Origin: Chitinophaga skermanii
GTDB lineage: Bacteria; Bacteroidota; Bacteroidia; Chitinophagales; Chitinophagaceae
Reading direction: 5' to 3'
Assembly: GCF_003259335.1 (NCBI RefSeq)
Contig: NZ_QLLL01000003.1
Location: forward strand, 124,001-188,000
DNA: 64,000 nt
This document shows, one piece after another, positions 28,955 through 36,672 of this stretch. The notes under the pieces were generated by a model. It worked only from the letters and a program-made list of their open reading frames with translations, did no database searches and was not told where the DNA came from. Positions within the stretch are counted from its first letter, which is position 1; each line of letters begins with the position of its first letter. The position numbers were made by a program, and so were the translations under genes.

Positions 28955-29491
28955 ATGGACAAGAACAGAACGAAAGGCACTAGCAAGTTCCTCAGTTATA
29001 TCCTACGGCACAACCCCGGCGCCATAGGATTACAACTCGACGAAGCAGGCTGGGCCGATGTACAAGAACTCCTACAAAAGTCCGCCAACGAAAATCCCTT
29101 CACGTTTGATGACCTGGTAGAAATTGTAGACACGAACGACAAAAAGCGTTTCGCATTTAACGACGACAAATCAAAAATCCGTGCCAGCCAAGGCCACAGT
29201 ATCGAGATCGATCTCCAACTCGTACCCGTAACACCACCCGAATTCCTCTATCATGGCACCGTAGATAAATTCATGGCATCCATTCGAGCACAAGGTTTGA
29301 TCAAAGGCAACCGTCAACACGTGCATCTCAGCGTTGATCGCCAAACTGCCACCAACGTAGGCTCGCGTAGGGGAGCACCGGTAGTGTTAAGCATCCGTAG
29401 CGGCGATATGTTCCGCGATGGGCATGCATTTTATTTGTCGGCCAACGGCGTATGGCTTACCGATGCTGTACCCAGCACTTATATCGATTAG
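28955..29491 (+). CDS. kptA: RNA 2'-phosphotransferase, KptA/Tpt1 family
   Basis: Transfers an internal RNA 2'-phosphate to NAD+, giving ADP-ribose 1'',2''-cyclic phosphate and nicotinamide. 178 residues, the normal family length. The conserved catalytic Arg-His pair is at R18-H19 (YILRHNPGAIGL). Further family residues are R76 (KIRASQGHS), HGT at 100-102, HLSVDR at 124-129 and GSRRGAPVVL with R138. In eukaryotes the enzyme finishes tRNA splicing. In bacteria its natural substrate is unsettled and it is thought to serve RNA repair. A phosphatase gene follows on the same strand after 38 bases. Confidence 0.95.
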   Translation: MDKNRTKGTSKFLSYILRHNPGAIGLQLDEAGWADVQELLQKSANENPFTFDDLVEIVDTNDKKRFAFNDDKSKIRASQGHSIEIDLQLVPVTPPEFLYHGTVDKFMASIRAQGLIKGNRQHVHLSVDRQTATNVGSRRGAPVVLSIRSGDMFRDGHAFYLSANGVWLTDAVPSTYID

Positions 29492-29529
29492 GTATGAAAA
29501 TTGCCGATCATTATTTACATTAGTAGCAT

Positions 29530-30267
29530 ATGGGAAGAACAATCGTTTTCGGAGATATACACGGCGGGTTGAAAGCGCTAGAAGACTTAATGAAAAAAGT
29601 ACAACCTACAATAGATGATAAGTTTATTTTCTTAGGAGATTATGTGGATGGTTGGTCACAATCCGCGCAAGTAATTCGCTATTTAATTGCCTTTGAAAAG
29701 CAATACAACAGTATTTTCATCCGCGGCAACCACGATACCTGGTGCTTAGGATGGCTAAACGGCGAATTGCCCAACGAAATTTGGACCTTCAACGGCGGCG
29801 CAGAAACCCTGCAAAGCTATATGTACATCTCCACGGAAGAAAGACAAGAGCACCTAGCGTTTTTCCAACACATGCGCAATTTCTACATCGACGACGAGAA
29901 CCGTTTATTCATACATGCCGGTTTTTCCTCCATGCACGGCCCACATAAAGAGCATTACAGCAGCAACTACAGCTGGGATCGCACCTTATGGGAATTGGCC
30001 TTGTCGTTCGATCGAAACATCCCGGAAGACAGCGTATTCTATCCCAAACGCTTAAAACTGTACAAAGAAATCTTCATTGGTCATACCCCCACCACCAACT
30101 ACGATGTAAACGAACCCATGAACGCCAATATCGTATGGAACGTAGATACCGGCGCCGCTTTCCGGGGAAAGATTTCGGCATTGGATATAAATTCCAAACA
30201 GTTCTGGCAAAGTGAACCAGTACATACGTACTACCCGAATGAATTGGGTAGGAATAGAGATCGGTAA
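29530..30267 (+). CDS. Calcineurin-like (PPP-type) metallophosphoesterase
   Basis: 245 residues, cytoplasmic. The metal-binding motifs appear in canonical order: GDIHGG (residues 8-13), GDYVDGW (about 36-42) and RGNHDTW (about 66-72). Later histidines are in FIHAGFSS and FIGHTPTTNY. This matches the bacterial PrpA/ApaH-type serine/threonine phosphatase group, which can also remove phosphates from nucleotides. It lies directly downstream of kptA and upstream of a strong hairpin terminator, so the two probably form one transcript. A role in RNA or ADP-ribose phosphate metabolism is inference from that pairing. Confidence 0.9.
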   Translation: MGRTIVFGDIHGGLKALEDLMKKVQPTIDDKFIFLGDYVDGWSQSAQVIRYLIAFEKQYNSIFIRGNHDTWCLGWLNGELPNEIWTFNGGAETLQSYMYISTEERQEHLAFFQHMRNFYIDDENRLFIHAGFSSMHGPHKEHYSSNYSWDRTLWELALSFDRNIPEDSVFYPKRLKLYKEIFIGHTPTTNYDVNEPMNANIVWNVDTGAAFRGKISALDINSKQFWQSEPVHTYYPNELGRNRDR

Positions 30268-30276
30268 TGAGATATA

Positions 30277-30326
30277 AGTACAATAAAACAGGCTTCTACC
30301 GTGGTAGAAGCCTGTTTGCTATATGG
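30277..30326. terminator. Bidirectional hairpin terminator, copy A of a flanking repeat
   Basis: Perfect 15-bp stem AAACAGGCTTCTACC / GGTAGAAGCCTGTTT with a two-base loop (30286-30317). The flanks AGTACAATA and GCTATATGG recur around a second hairpin at 32111-32166. It ends the phosphatase gene (plus) and probably the 137-residue gene (minus). Confidence 0.85.
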
Positions 30327-30336
30327 AATATGGTAG

Positions 30337-30750
30337 CTAGTATGAATCTGTAAATGGACTAGACTTAATAATCAACTGGCAATTATAATGCTTTCTGAAA
30401 GTACGGTCGTACTGTTGGATTTCAGTAGAAGCCAAAGGGCTTCTAGAGCAAATAATATAGCTTTTCAGCTTTTGCTGCTGCTTTTTACTCCCCAGTATGC
30501 TAATGGTTCTTTCAATTTGCTTCATAGCTTGCCGTAGATCTTGCCCCTTCAATTCTATGTAAATCTCCAGGTTTTTATCTTCTACAAGGTGTAGATAATC
30601 ACATTTTACCCCGTTATCACTAATTGCACAGCCATCGACATGGACCTTCGTAGAGGATACCTCGTCTTTGTTGAGTAGTGTTAACTTGCTTTGGCGTTCG
30701 GTAAAGGTAAAAACTTTGTTGTTTGAGGTTTCCTTACAATTTTTCATCAT
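30337..30750 (-). CDS. Small PD-(D/E)XK-like nuclease candidate, partner of the ATPase
   Basis: 137 residues, cytoplasmic. The stretch VDGCAISDNGVKCDYLHL...LEIYIELKGQDLRQAMKQI holds Asp51, Glu66 and Lys68 in the D-(x)n-ExK spacing of the PD-(D/E)XK fold, with Gln74 following. After a basic QQQK patch it continues KLKSYIICSRSPL, another expected core strand. Such a fold would cut nucleic acid, but activity is not proven by sequence. The gene begins inside the last codons of the ATPase gene (17-base overlap), so the two products are made together and probably act together. No named family recognised. Confidence 0.72.
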   Translation of the reverse strand: MMKNCKETSNNKVFTFTERQSKLTLLNKDEVSSTKVHVDGCAISDNGVKCDYLHLVEDKNLEIYIELKGQDLRQAMKQIERTISILGSKKQQQKLKSYIICSRSPLASTEIQQYDRTFRKHYNCQLIIKSSPFTDSY

Positions 30751-31978
30751 TGAATTCTATATCCAAAAGTTTCCCAAATTCGTTGGCTATCTCGTTGGAG
30801 ACATCATCTAAAATGGTTTGTTTGATTAATTGGGAATCTGGGTCGATTAATGATTCCATTTCCCCATTTTGCAATGAGTAAGCCGCAACTAGGGCAGGAT
30901 CTAGCTGTTCATCTGTAGGAACAATAGCTGCAATGGATGCAGCCTGTCCTGGTTTATCTTTGGTTAAACGTCCAGCTTCTAATAAGTTGTTAAAGGAAGC
31001 CAGGATGTATGGGCTATGAGTGGTAATGATAATTTGGAATTCATTATCAAAATTATTGTAAGTTCTTGCTAATAATTGCACAATAGCTTTTTGGGCCATT
31101 GGTGGTAAATGTGCTTCAGGTTCTTCTATATATAAGGTTGTCGATTCAATGGGCCAATGATAAAGTGCATTTATAAATATTAGCAAAGGAAGTGTTTCTT
31201 GCTGACCAGAAGAAGCATTTAGGAGATTAACACGTCTATTGTCTTTATGTACTAAATAGTCTTTATCATCTGCTCTAGAGTACTCACCATTTAATATACT
31301 TGTACAAATCTCTATAAATCTTGAATCAGGTGTACCTGGACTTGGATCCATTCTAAACGTTTCTTTGATACCTTCATAAACAGCTCCAAATTCAACTAAA
31401 AAAGGATCTATTGAGGAATTGCTCTTTATAAATGAAAACATACTATGCTGTAAGTTTGAGAAGAAGCTTCTTCCAGCAGGAATGAAATATTGATTAAATA
31501 AATAATTGCATGATAGTTCACGTTTTATATCACGATTAACTTGTGCGGCTATTTGTTGTCTCCATTTTATGGTTCTTGGAATTATATCATTATCAAATTG
31601 CTCTTTAAACGCGTTGTAATACTTGGCATATATAATATCAATTTTATTAGAATAACTGATTAAAAATCCTCCATCATTATTTTCAACAATAATTATGATA
31701 TCGTTTAAAGTATAGGTAATTTTAAAACTATCCTTTGGCCAAGTATCTTTTGGGAAATATTGAATAAACTTTTGGGTCTGGAGCTTCTTAAATTCTTCTA
31801 TATTATTCTCAAATAGAATGTTTGTAGAAATATCAGTGAAGGTTGACTTAAAAAAATAGAACAATTTAGCAGTGATACTCTTCCCCGAACCTTGTGGCCC
31901 AATTAGAATATTAATTGACTTAAATTCAAAAGTCATCGACTTTATTCCTCCAAAATTCTGAATGCTAAGCTGTTCCAT
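30734..31978 (-). CDS. OLD-like AAA/ABC-type ATPase
   Basis: 414 residues from the ATG at 31978 (a TTG nine bases upstream is less likely). N-terminal MEQLSIQNFGGIKSMTFEF leads into Walker A GPQGSGKS (27-34). An ABC-type signature ASSGQQE lies near 255, Walker B TLYIEEPEAHLPP near 281, and the switch histidine in IITTHSPYILASF near 316. This is the ATPase core of OLD/RecF-like proteins of the AAA_15/AAA_21 type. The about 75 residues after the H-loop are too short for a TOPRIM nuclease, so the nuclease function may be supplied by the overlapping small gene. ATPase-plus-effector pairs of this kind are common in phage defence. Low GC suggests acquisition by transfer. Confidence 0.85.
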   Translation of the reverse strand: MEQLSIQNFGGIKSMTFEFKSINILIGPQGSGKSITAKLFYFFKSTFTDISTNILFENNIEEFKKLQTQKFIQYFPKDTWPKDSFKITYTLNDIIIIVENNDGGFLISYSNKIDIIYAKYYNAFKEQFDNDIIPRTIKWRQQIAAQVNRDIKRELSCNYLFNQYFIPAGRSFFSNLQHSMFSFIKSNSSIDPFLVEFGAVYEGIKETFRMDPSPGTPDSRFIEICTSILNGEYSRADDKDYLVHKDNRRVNLLNASSGQQETLPLLIFINALYHWPIESTTLYIEEPEAHLPPMAQKAIVQLLARTYNNFDNEFQIIITTHSPYILASFNNLLEAGRLTKDKPGQAASIAAIVPTDEQLDPALVAAYSLQNGEMESLIDPDSQLIKQTILDDVSNEIANEFGKLLDIEFNDEKL

Positions 31979-32110
31979 CGGGCTCAATATGAGGTTTGAT
32001 TAATCTCCTAAATATTAGTTAACTGTAAATATATTTAAGATCAATAAGTTAATAAAATTAATTCATTTTATTCACCCTTATTAAAGTCTTATTCATTTAG
32101 TTCACAATAA

Positions 32111-32166
32111 AGTACAATAAAAGAGGCTTCTCTCTACACGTAGAGAGAAGCCTCTTTGCTATATGG
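32111..32166. terminator. Hairpin terminator, copy B of the flanking repeat
   Basis: Perfect 18-bp stem AAAGAGGCTTCTCTCTAC / GTAGAGAGAAGCCTCTTT (32120-32157) with a two-base loop. Outer flanks AGTACAATA and GCTATATGG are the same as in copy A. It may also end the permease transcript from the right. Confidence 0.75.
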
Positions 32167-32180
32167 TATACATATCATTT

Positions 32181-32279
32181 CCTATCCTCACCCTATCTCC
32201 AGCCTATCCTCACCCTATCTCGAGCCTATCTAAAGCCTATCTCGACCCTATCCTAAGCCTATCCCAGGCCTATCTCCGC
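32181..32279. repeat. 11-bp tandem array, nine units
   Basis: Nine consecutive 11-base units beginning CCTATC, with a variable five-base tail (TCAC, TCCAG, TCGAG, TAAAG and similar). The spacing is exact, about one helical turn per unit. No open frame explains it. Confidence 0.85.
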
Positions 32280-32386
32280 ACTATTCAATCACATCAATTT
32301 CAATCACTTACAAGCTTTTGATACTTTGCGTTACAGAGTGGATGCTGTCTACGAACGTGAATATCAGTCCATTACAGCAAAATGAC

Positions 32387-33835
32387 CTATTTCTTCTCTA
32401 GCGATTTCCGCAAGCGGCTATGCTTTTTACCGTAGCAGAAGTAGATAATAAATCCCAAAGCCAACCATACGAACAGTCGAATCCAGGTATCCAAAGGCAG
32501 CGAAACCATCATAATGAGGCAGGTAACAATACCTAGAATAGGAACAACTGGTACAAAGGGCGTTTTAAATGGGCGAGGGGTGTTCGGTTGTTGTTTGCGG
32601 AGAATAAGTACACCCAAACATACCATCACGAAAGCTAAAAGGGTACCAATGCTCGTCATTTCACCTACCACGCTAATGGGAACCAAGCCGGCGAATAGAC
32701 TAATGAAAATACATAGTACCATGTTCGATTTGGAAGGTGTATTGAAGGTAGGGTGCAGTTGCGAGAAGATTTTCGGTAATAAACCGTCTTTACTCATGCT
32801 ATAGAATACGCGGGATTGACCAAGTAAATCTACTAGAATAACGCTGGTATAACCTATTAAAATGGCAATAATTACCGCTTGTGCCAGCCATTCATAAGGC
32901 GTATTTGCAATCGCTACGGCCACTGGTGCTGCACTATTTTTGAACTCGGTATAATTAGCGAGGCCCGTCATCACATAGCCGAATAAAACGAATAAGATCG
33001 TACAAATTATTAAGCTACCCAAAATGCCGATAGGCATATTCCGTTGCGGGTTCTTCGTTTCTTGTGCCATGGTAGCTACAATGTCGAAACCGATAAACAC
33101 AAAGAAAATAACCCCTGCACCACGGAAAATACCACTCCAACCAAACTCGCCGAATGTACCTGTATTAGCAGGAATGTATGGGTGATAGTTCTCGGGGTTA
33201 ATATAATTCCAACCCAATGCAATAAACACCAACACAACGCCTACCTTCAACATCACCACAATCATATTGAAGAAAGCAGAGCCTTTCGTGCCGCGAATGA
33301 TAATAGAAGTAATACAAGCAATAATTAATACCGCCGGTAAATTAATAATACCATGTACCACGGAACCATCTGCCATATTCATACTCTCGAACGGCGATTG
33401 AATAATTTGTGGAGGTAGGTGAATGTTGAATTTGTCGAGGAACTTAACCAGGTATTGACTCCAACTAATGCCCACAGTAGCAGCACCAACAGAGTATTCC
33501 AATACTAAATCCCAACCGATGATCCATGCAAATAACTCGCCCAGCGTGGCATACGCATACGTATATGCACTACCCGCTACCGGCACCATCGATGCAAATT
33601 CAGCATAACAAAGTGCACTAAAGGCACATCCCACGGCAGCAATAATAAAAGATAAGGTAACAGCAGGCCCGGCATTATTCGCCGCGGCAATGCCTGTTAA
33701 AGAGAATAAGCCGGCACCAATAATTACCCCAATGCCTATGGCAATCAAGTTAATGGCACCTAAACTCCGTTTCAAAGAAGATCCGCCTTGTTCGGCCGCT
33801 TCTTGTTGTAGTAGCGCGATGGATTTTTTTAGCAT
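32387..33835 (-). CDS. APC-family amino acid permease (cationic amino acid transporter type)
   Basis: Inner-membrane amino acid/proton symporter or exchanger, 482 residues with about 12 hydrophobic helices. The first helix has IAIGIGVIIGAGLFSLTG, the consensus substrate-binding region of the APC superfamily. CYAEFASMVPVAGSAYTYAY and FFVFIGFDIVATMAQETKNPQRNMP are typical of the CAT/YfnA branch. The ATG is preceded by a poorly conserved leader containing a short GC hairpin. Substrate within the amino acid class is not certain. Neighbours show no link to metabolism of a specific amino acid. Confidence 0.92.
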   Translation of the reverse strand: MLKKSIALLQQEAAEQGGSSLKRSLGAINLIAIGIGVIIGAGLFSLTGIAAANNAGPAVTLSFIIAAVGCAFSALCYAEFASMVPVAGSAYTYAYATLGELFAWIIGWDLVLEYSVGAATVGISWSQYLVKFLDKFNIHLPPQIIQSPFESMNMADGSVVHGIINLPAVLIIACITSIIIRGTKGSAFFNMIVVMLKVGVVLVFIALGWNYINPENYHPYIPANTGTFGEFGWSGIFRGAGVIFFVFIGFDIVATMAQETKNPQRNMPIGILGSLIICTILFVLFGYVMTGLANYTEFKNSAAPVAVAIANTPYEWLAQAVIIAILIGYTSVILVDLLGQSRVFYSMSKDGLLPKIFSQLHPTFNTPSKSNMVLCIFISLFAGLVPISVVGEMTSIGTLLAFVMVCLGVLILRKQQPNTPRPFKTPFVPVVPILGIVTCLIMMVSLPLDTWIRLFVWLALGFIIYFCYGKKHSRLRKSLEKK

Positions 33836-33930
33836 ATGAGCTTTTTCTTAATGGCCTTAACCCGCTATAGGGCGGGATCACAGTTATAATTACGTTTGTA
33901 ATGCACTTTTGTTGTAACAAAAAAACCTTG

Positions 33931-33938
33931 CAAACATA
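33931..33938 (-). promoter_or_regulatory. Possible -7 element of the permease gene
   Basis: TATGTTTG on the minus strand matches TAnnTTTG. No TTTG lies at the expected distance upstream, and the leader would be about 85-95 bases. Confidence 0.3.
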
Positions 33939-34050
33939 CAACACTATTTGTAAAAGTCTAGTTTTTTAGTAGAGTATTTGTTAATCGATGAATATGACCG
34001 CTTATAAATGCTGCATTTGATCTTACCTTTCGAATCACAATATTGTGCAC

Positions 34051-36513
34051 ATGAAAGGAATATTATGTGCAACATTACTTGTATTGTGTACACTTGCGGG
34101 TTTCGGGCAAGCGAACAATACAAGAATTTGGGGTAAAATCGTAGACGGCGTTACAAAGGCTGCCGTTCCGTATGCAACTGTTACGGTGAAAGATAAGGCC
34201 ACGCAAAAGATTGTAAATGGCGCCATTGCCGATGAAAAAGGTGCGTTCGAAGTGAAGAACATTCCTTTCGGTACATATGAAATCAATGTCGATTTCATGG
34301 GATATAAAAAAGAAATTGTTACTAATGTAGTCGTAAGTGCTACCGTCAAAGCGGTGAATTTGAATAATATATTCATGCATTCATCGCAACAACAATTACA
34401 GTCCGTGACCATTACAGGGAAAGCGCCGATCGTAGAAAATAAGATTGATAAAATTGTATATAACGCACAAAACGATATCACCGCCCAAGGTGGGGTAGCG
34501 ATTGATGTATTGAAGAAAGTACCACAAGTAACCGTAGATGCCGATGGTAACGTAGAGTTACAAGGCAACAGCAATGTTCGCTTCTTAATTAACGGTAAAC
34601 CTTCCAGTATTTTCGGTAACAGCCTCGCCGATGCACTCGCAGCCATTCCTGCTAGCCAAATTAAAAGTATTGAAGCCATTACCAATCCCGGTGCGAAGTA
34701 CGATGCACAAGGTACTGGCGGTATTATCAATATCATTTTAAAAGATAACCGTTTGCAAGGGGTGAATGGCTCTGTGAATCTTTCTGCCGGTACAAGGTTA
34801 GAAAATGGTTCTGTGAATTTGAATATGCGCAAAGGCGATTTTGGTATGAACGCTTACTTTAGTGGTAATGCCCAATTAACGTCTCGTACACCTTCTAAGA
34901 ACGATCGTACTACTACAAATCCCAACGATCAAACTGCTACACGCTTGGTGCAAGATGGCTATAGCAATATGCAGCGCAGTGGATACCAAGGAGGACTAGG
35001 TTTCGATTGGAGTATGACGAAGCACGATAACATCAACGGTAACATTGGCTATAATTCCTTCGGTAGCAATAACGAAGGCATCACCAAGCAGTTACAATCC
35101 CTCTACGATGCCAAGGGCGATTTACTATCAGAACAAGGTAGCGAACGCAATAGCCGTAGTAAATTCAGGATGCAATCGTTAGACTGGAATTTGAATTATA
35201 AGAAAACCTTCGAGAAGAAAGACCAAGAGTTAAATGTGATCTATAGCGCCAGCTACGGCACCCCGTTCAGCAACTATGCGCAACAACAAACCTATAACAA
35301 TGCTGCCAATCCATACATTGGTTCACGCAGCGAAAACCCCGGTATCGATCTCGAACATAATATAAGTATCGATTACACGCAACCCATCGGCGAAAAGTTC
35401 GTTCTCGAAACTGGTGTGAAAACAATCTTACAATCGATCAATTCCGAAGCAGATGTATTCACGCTCAATACAACCAGCAACGATTATGTACTCGATAACA
35501 CCCAATCGTACAATATTCATTATAAACGCAATATCTACGCCGGTTATGTATCAGGTGCATTCAACTTGTTTAATTTCTTGGATGTTAAAGCCGGTGCCCG
35601 TTTCGAACATACCGATACGAAAATCGATTTCCCGAATACAAGTATTCCTGCCTATAACTCGTTGGTACCATCGATCGTATTCGCGTACAAGATCAATGAA
35701 ACCCAAGGTGTGAAACTCGCATATAGCCGTAGAATTGAAAGACCCGATTACCGCGAAATCAATCCTTTCGTGAATATGCGCGACCCGTACAACTTTTCTA
35801 CCGGTAATCCTTTATTAAAACCTGAAATTGGCAATAATATGGAATTGGGGTACAATCGTTCCTTCAATAAAGGTGGCAACGTTTACGTGGGCGTATTTGC
35901 CCGTTTCAACCAGGACGATATGAAGGATTACACGAACTTCTATGCTACCTATACCGTGGGCGATAGTACCTACCACGATGTATCTGTTTCCACTCGTTTG
36001 AATATTGGGGAAGAAAGGAGAGTAGGGCTTACTTTATCGGGTAATGTACCAATTGGTAAGTTGAACCTCCGCTCGAATGTTTTCGTTTCCAGCCGTAGAT
36101 CAGTAAATATCTTGGAAGCATCACAGGTAACAACGGGTATCGACACGCGCTTCAATATGAACGCTTCGTACCAATTGCCGAAAGATTTGATTTTCGAAGC
36201 CTTTGGGTTCTACCGTGCTGCATCGCAAAATGTACAAGGTCGCCAGCCGCAATATTTATCCTACACCTTTGGTATGCGCAAACAGTTCTGGGATAAAAAA
36301 GCGAGTATTGGTTTAACGGCCACTAACCCGTTCACACCGTATTACAAACAAACGTCTACCGTTCGTACAACGAACTACGTTGCCATCAATACCCGGGAAG
36401 TGCCATATAACTCGTTCGGTATTAGCTTCAGTTACAAGTTCGGTAAACTGGAGTTTAAGAAAGGACATGAAGATAGCGGCTTTGGCAATGGTGGCGGCAT
36501 GGGCGGTGAATAA
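34051..36513 (+). CDS. Outer-membrane beta-barrel protein, TonB-receptor-like, with carboxypeptidase-regulatory domain
   Basis: 820 residues from the ATG at 34051 (a GTG two codons upstream is less likely). Signal peptide MKGILCATLLVLCTLAGFGQ. A CarboxypepD_reg-like/CNA-B domain covers about 25-110 (IWGKIVDGVTKAAVPYATVTV). A plug-like region follows, with VDVLKKVPQVTVDADGNVELQGNS-type sequence, PASQIKSIEAITNPGAKYDA and GGIINIILK. The rest is an outer-membrane barrel ending ISFSYKFGKLEFKKGHED plus a Gly-rich tail. This is the OMP_b-brl_3 type, common in Bacteroidota, with unknown ligands and often no SusD partner, as here. Confidence 0.9.
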   Translation: MKGILCATLLVLCTLAGFGQANNTRIWGKIVDGVTKAAVPYATVTVKDKATQKIVNGAIADEKGAFEVKNIPFGTYEINVDFMGYKKEIVTNVVVSATVKAVNLNNIFMHSSQQQLQSVTITGKAPIVENKIDKIVYNAQNDITAQGGVAIDVLKKVPQVTVDADGNVELQGNSNVRFLINGKPSSIFGNSLADALAAIPASQIKSIEAITNPGAKYDAQGTGGIINIILKDNRLQGVNGSVNLSAGTRLENGSVNLNMRKGDFGMNAYFSGNAQLTSRTPSKNDRTTTNPNDQTATRLVQDGYSNMQRSGYQGGLGFDWSMTKHDNINGNIGYNSFGSNNEGITKQLQSLYDAKGDLLSEQGSERNSRSKFRMQSLDWNLNYKKTFEKKDQELNVIYSASYGTPFSNYAQQQTYNNAANPYIGSRSENPGIDLEHNISIDYTQPIGEKFVLETGVKTILQSINSEADVFTLNTTSNDYVLDNTQSYNIHYKRNIYAGYVSGAFNLFNFLDVKAGARFEHTDTKIDFPNTSIPAYNSLVPSIVFAYKINETQGVKLAYSRRIERPDYREINPFVNMRDPYNFSTGNPLLKPEIGNNMELGYNRSFNKGGNVYVGVFARFNQDDMKDYTNFYATYTVGDSTYHDVSVSTRLNIGEERRVGLTLSGNVPIGKLNLRSNVFVSSRRSVNILEASQVTTGIDTRFNMNASYQLPKDLIFEAFGFYRAASQNVQGRQPQYLSYTFGMRKQFWDKKASIGLTATNPFTPYYKQTSTVRTTNYVAINTREVPYNSFGISFSYKFGKLEFKKGHEDSGFGNGGGMGGE

Positions 36514-36541
36514 TAAATGTTGTTTTAGTTGATAGATCAAT

Positions 36542-36579
36542 AAAATCCATCGTGGTGTAGTAGCTGCGGTGGATTTTTT
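36542..36579 (+). terminator. Terminator after the beta-barrel gene
   Basis: AAATCCATCG pairs with CGGTGGATTT (one G-U pair) across a 14-base loop, followed by a T run, 29 bases after the stop. Confidence 0.75.
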
Positions 36580-36672
36580 ATTACGTGTTTCTACTGACTA
36601 TAATAAATCCCGTTACGTACTGACCTCCAGCCCTTTGCCTCCTCATAACTTTGCAATAAAAATTCTATCGCC

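Larger units (their letters stand above)
30277..32166. other. Candidate defence cassette bounded by repeated hairpins
   Basis: A 1.9-kb block holding the ATPase gene and the small nuclease-like gene on the minus strand. It lies between two hairpins with identical outer flanks and the shared stem core AGGCTTCT/AGAAGCCT. The genes inside are visibly richer in A and T than those on either side. No integrase or transposase is present. The boundary interpretation is inference. Confidence 0.45.

Noticed and set aside
30074..30283. 69-codon minus-strand frame inside the phosphatase gene
   Set aside because: Antisense shadow of a complete metallophosphoesterase.
32181..32279. CRISPR array
   Set aside because: Units are 11 bases with no spacers and no cas genes nearby.
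34035..34832. 265-codon minus-strand frame opposite the large barrel gene
   Set aside because: Shadow frame; the plus strand carries a signal peptide and complete outer-membrane protein.
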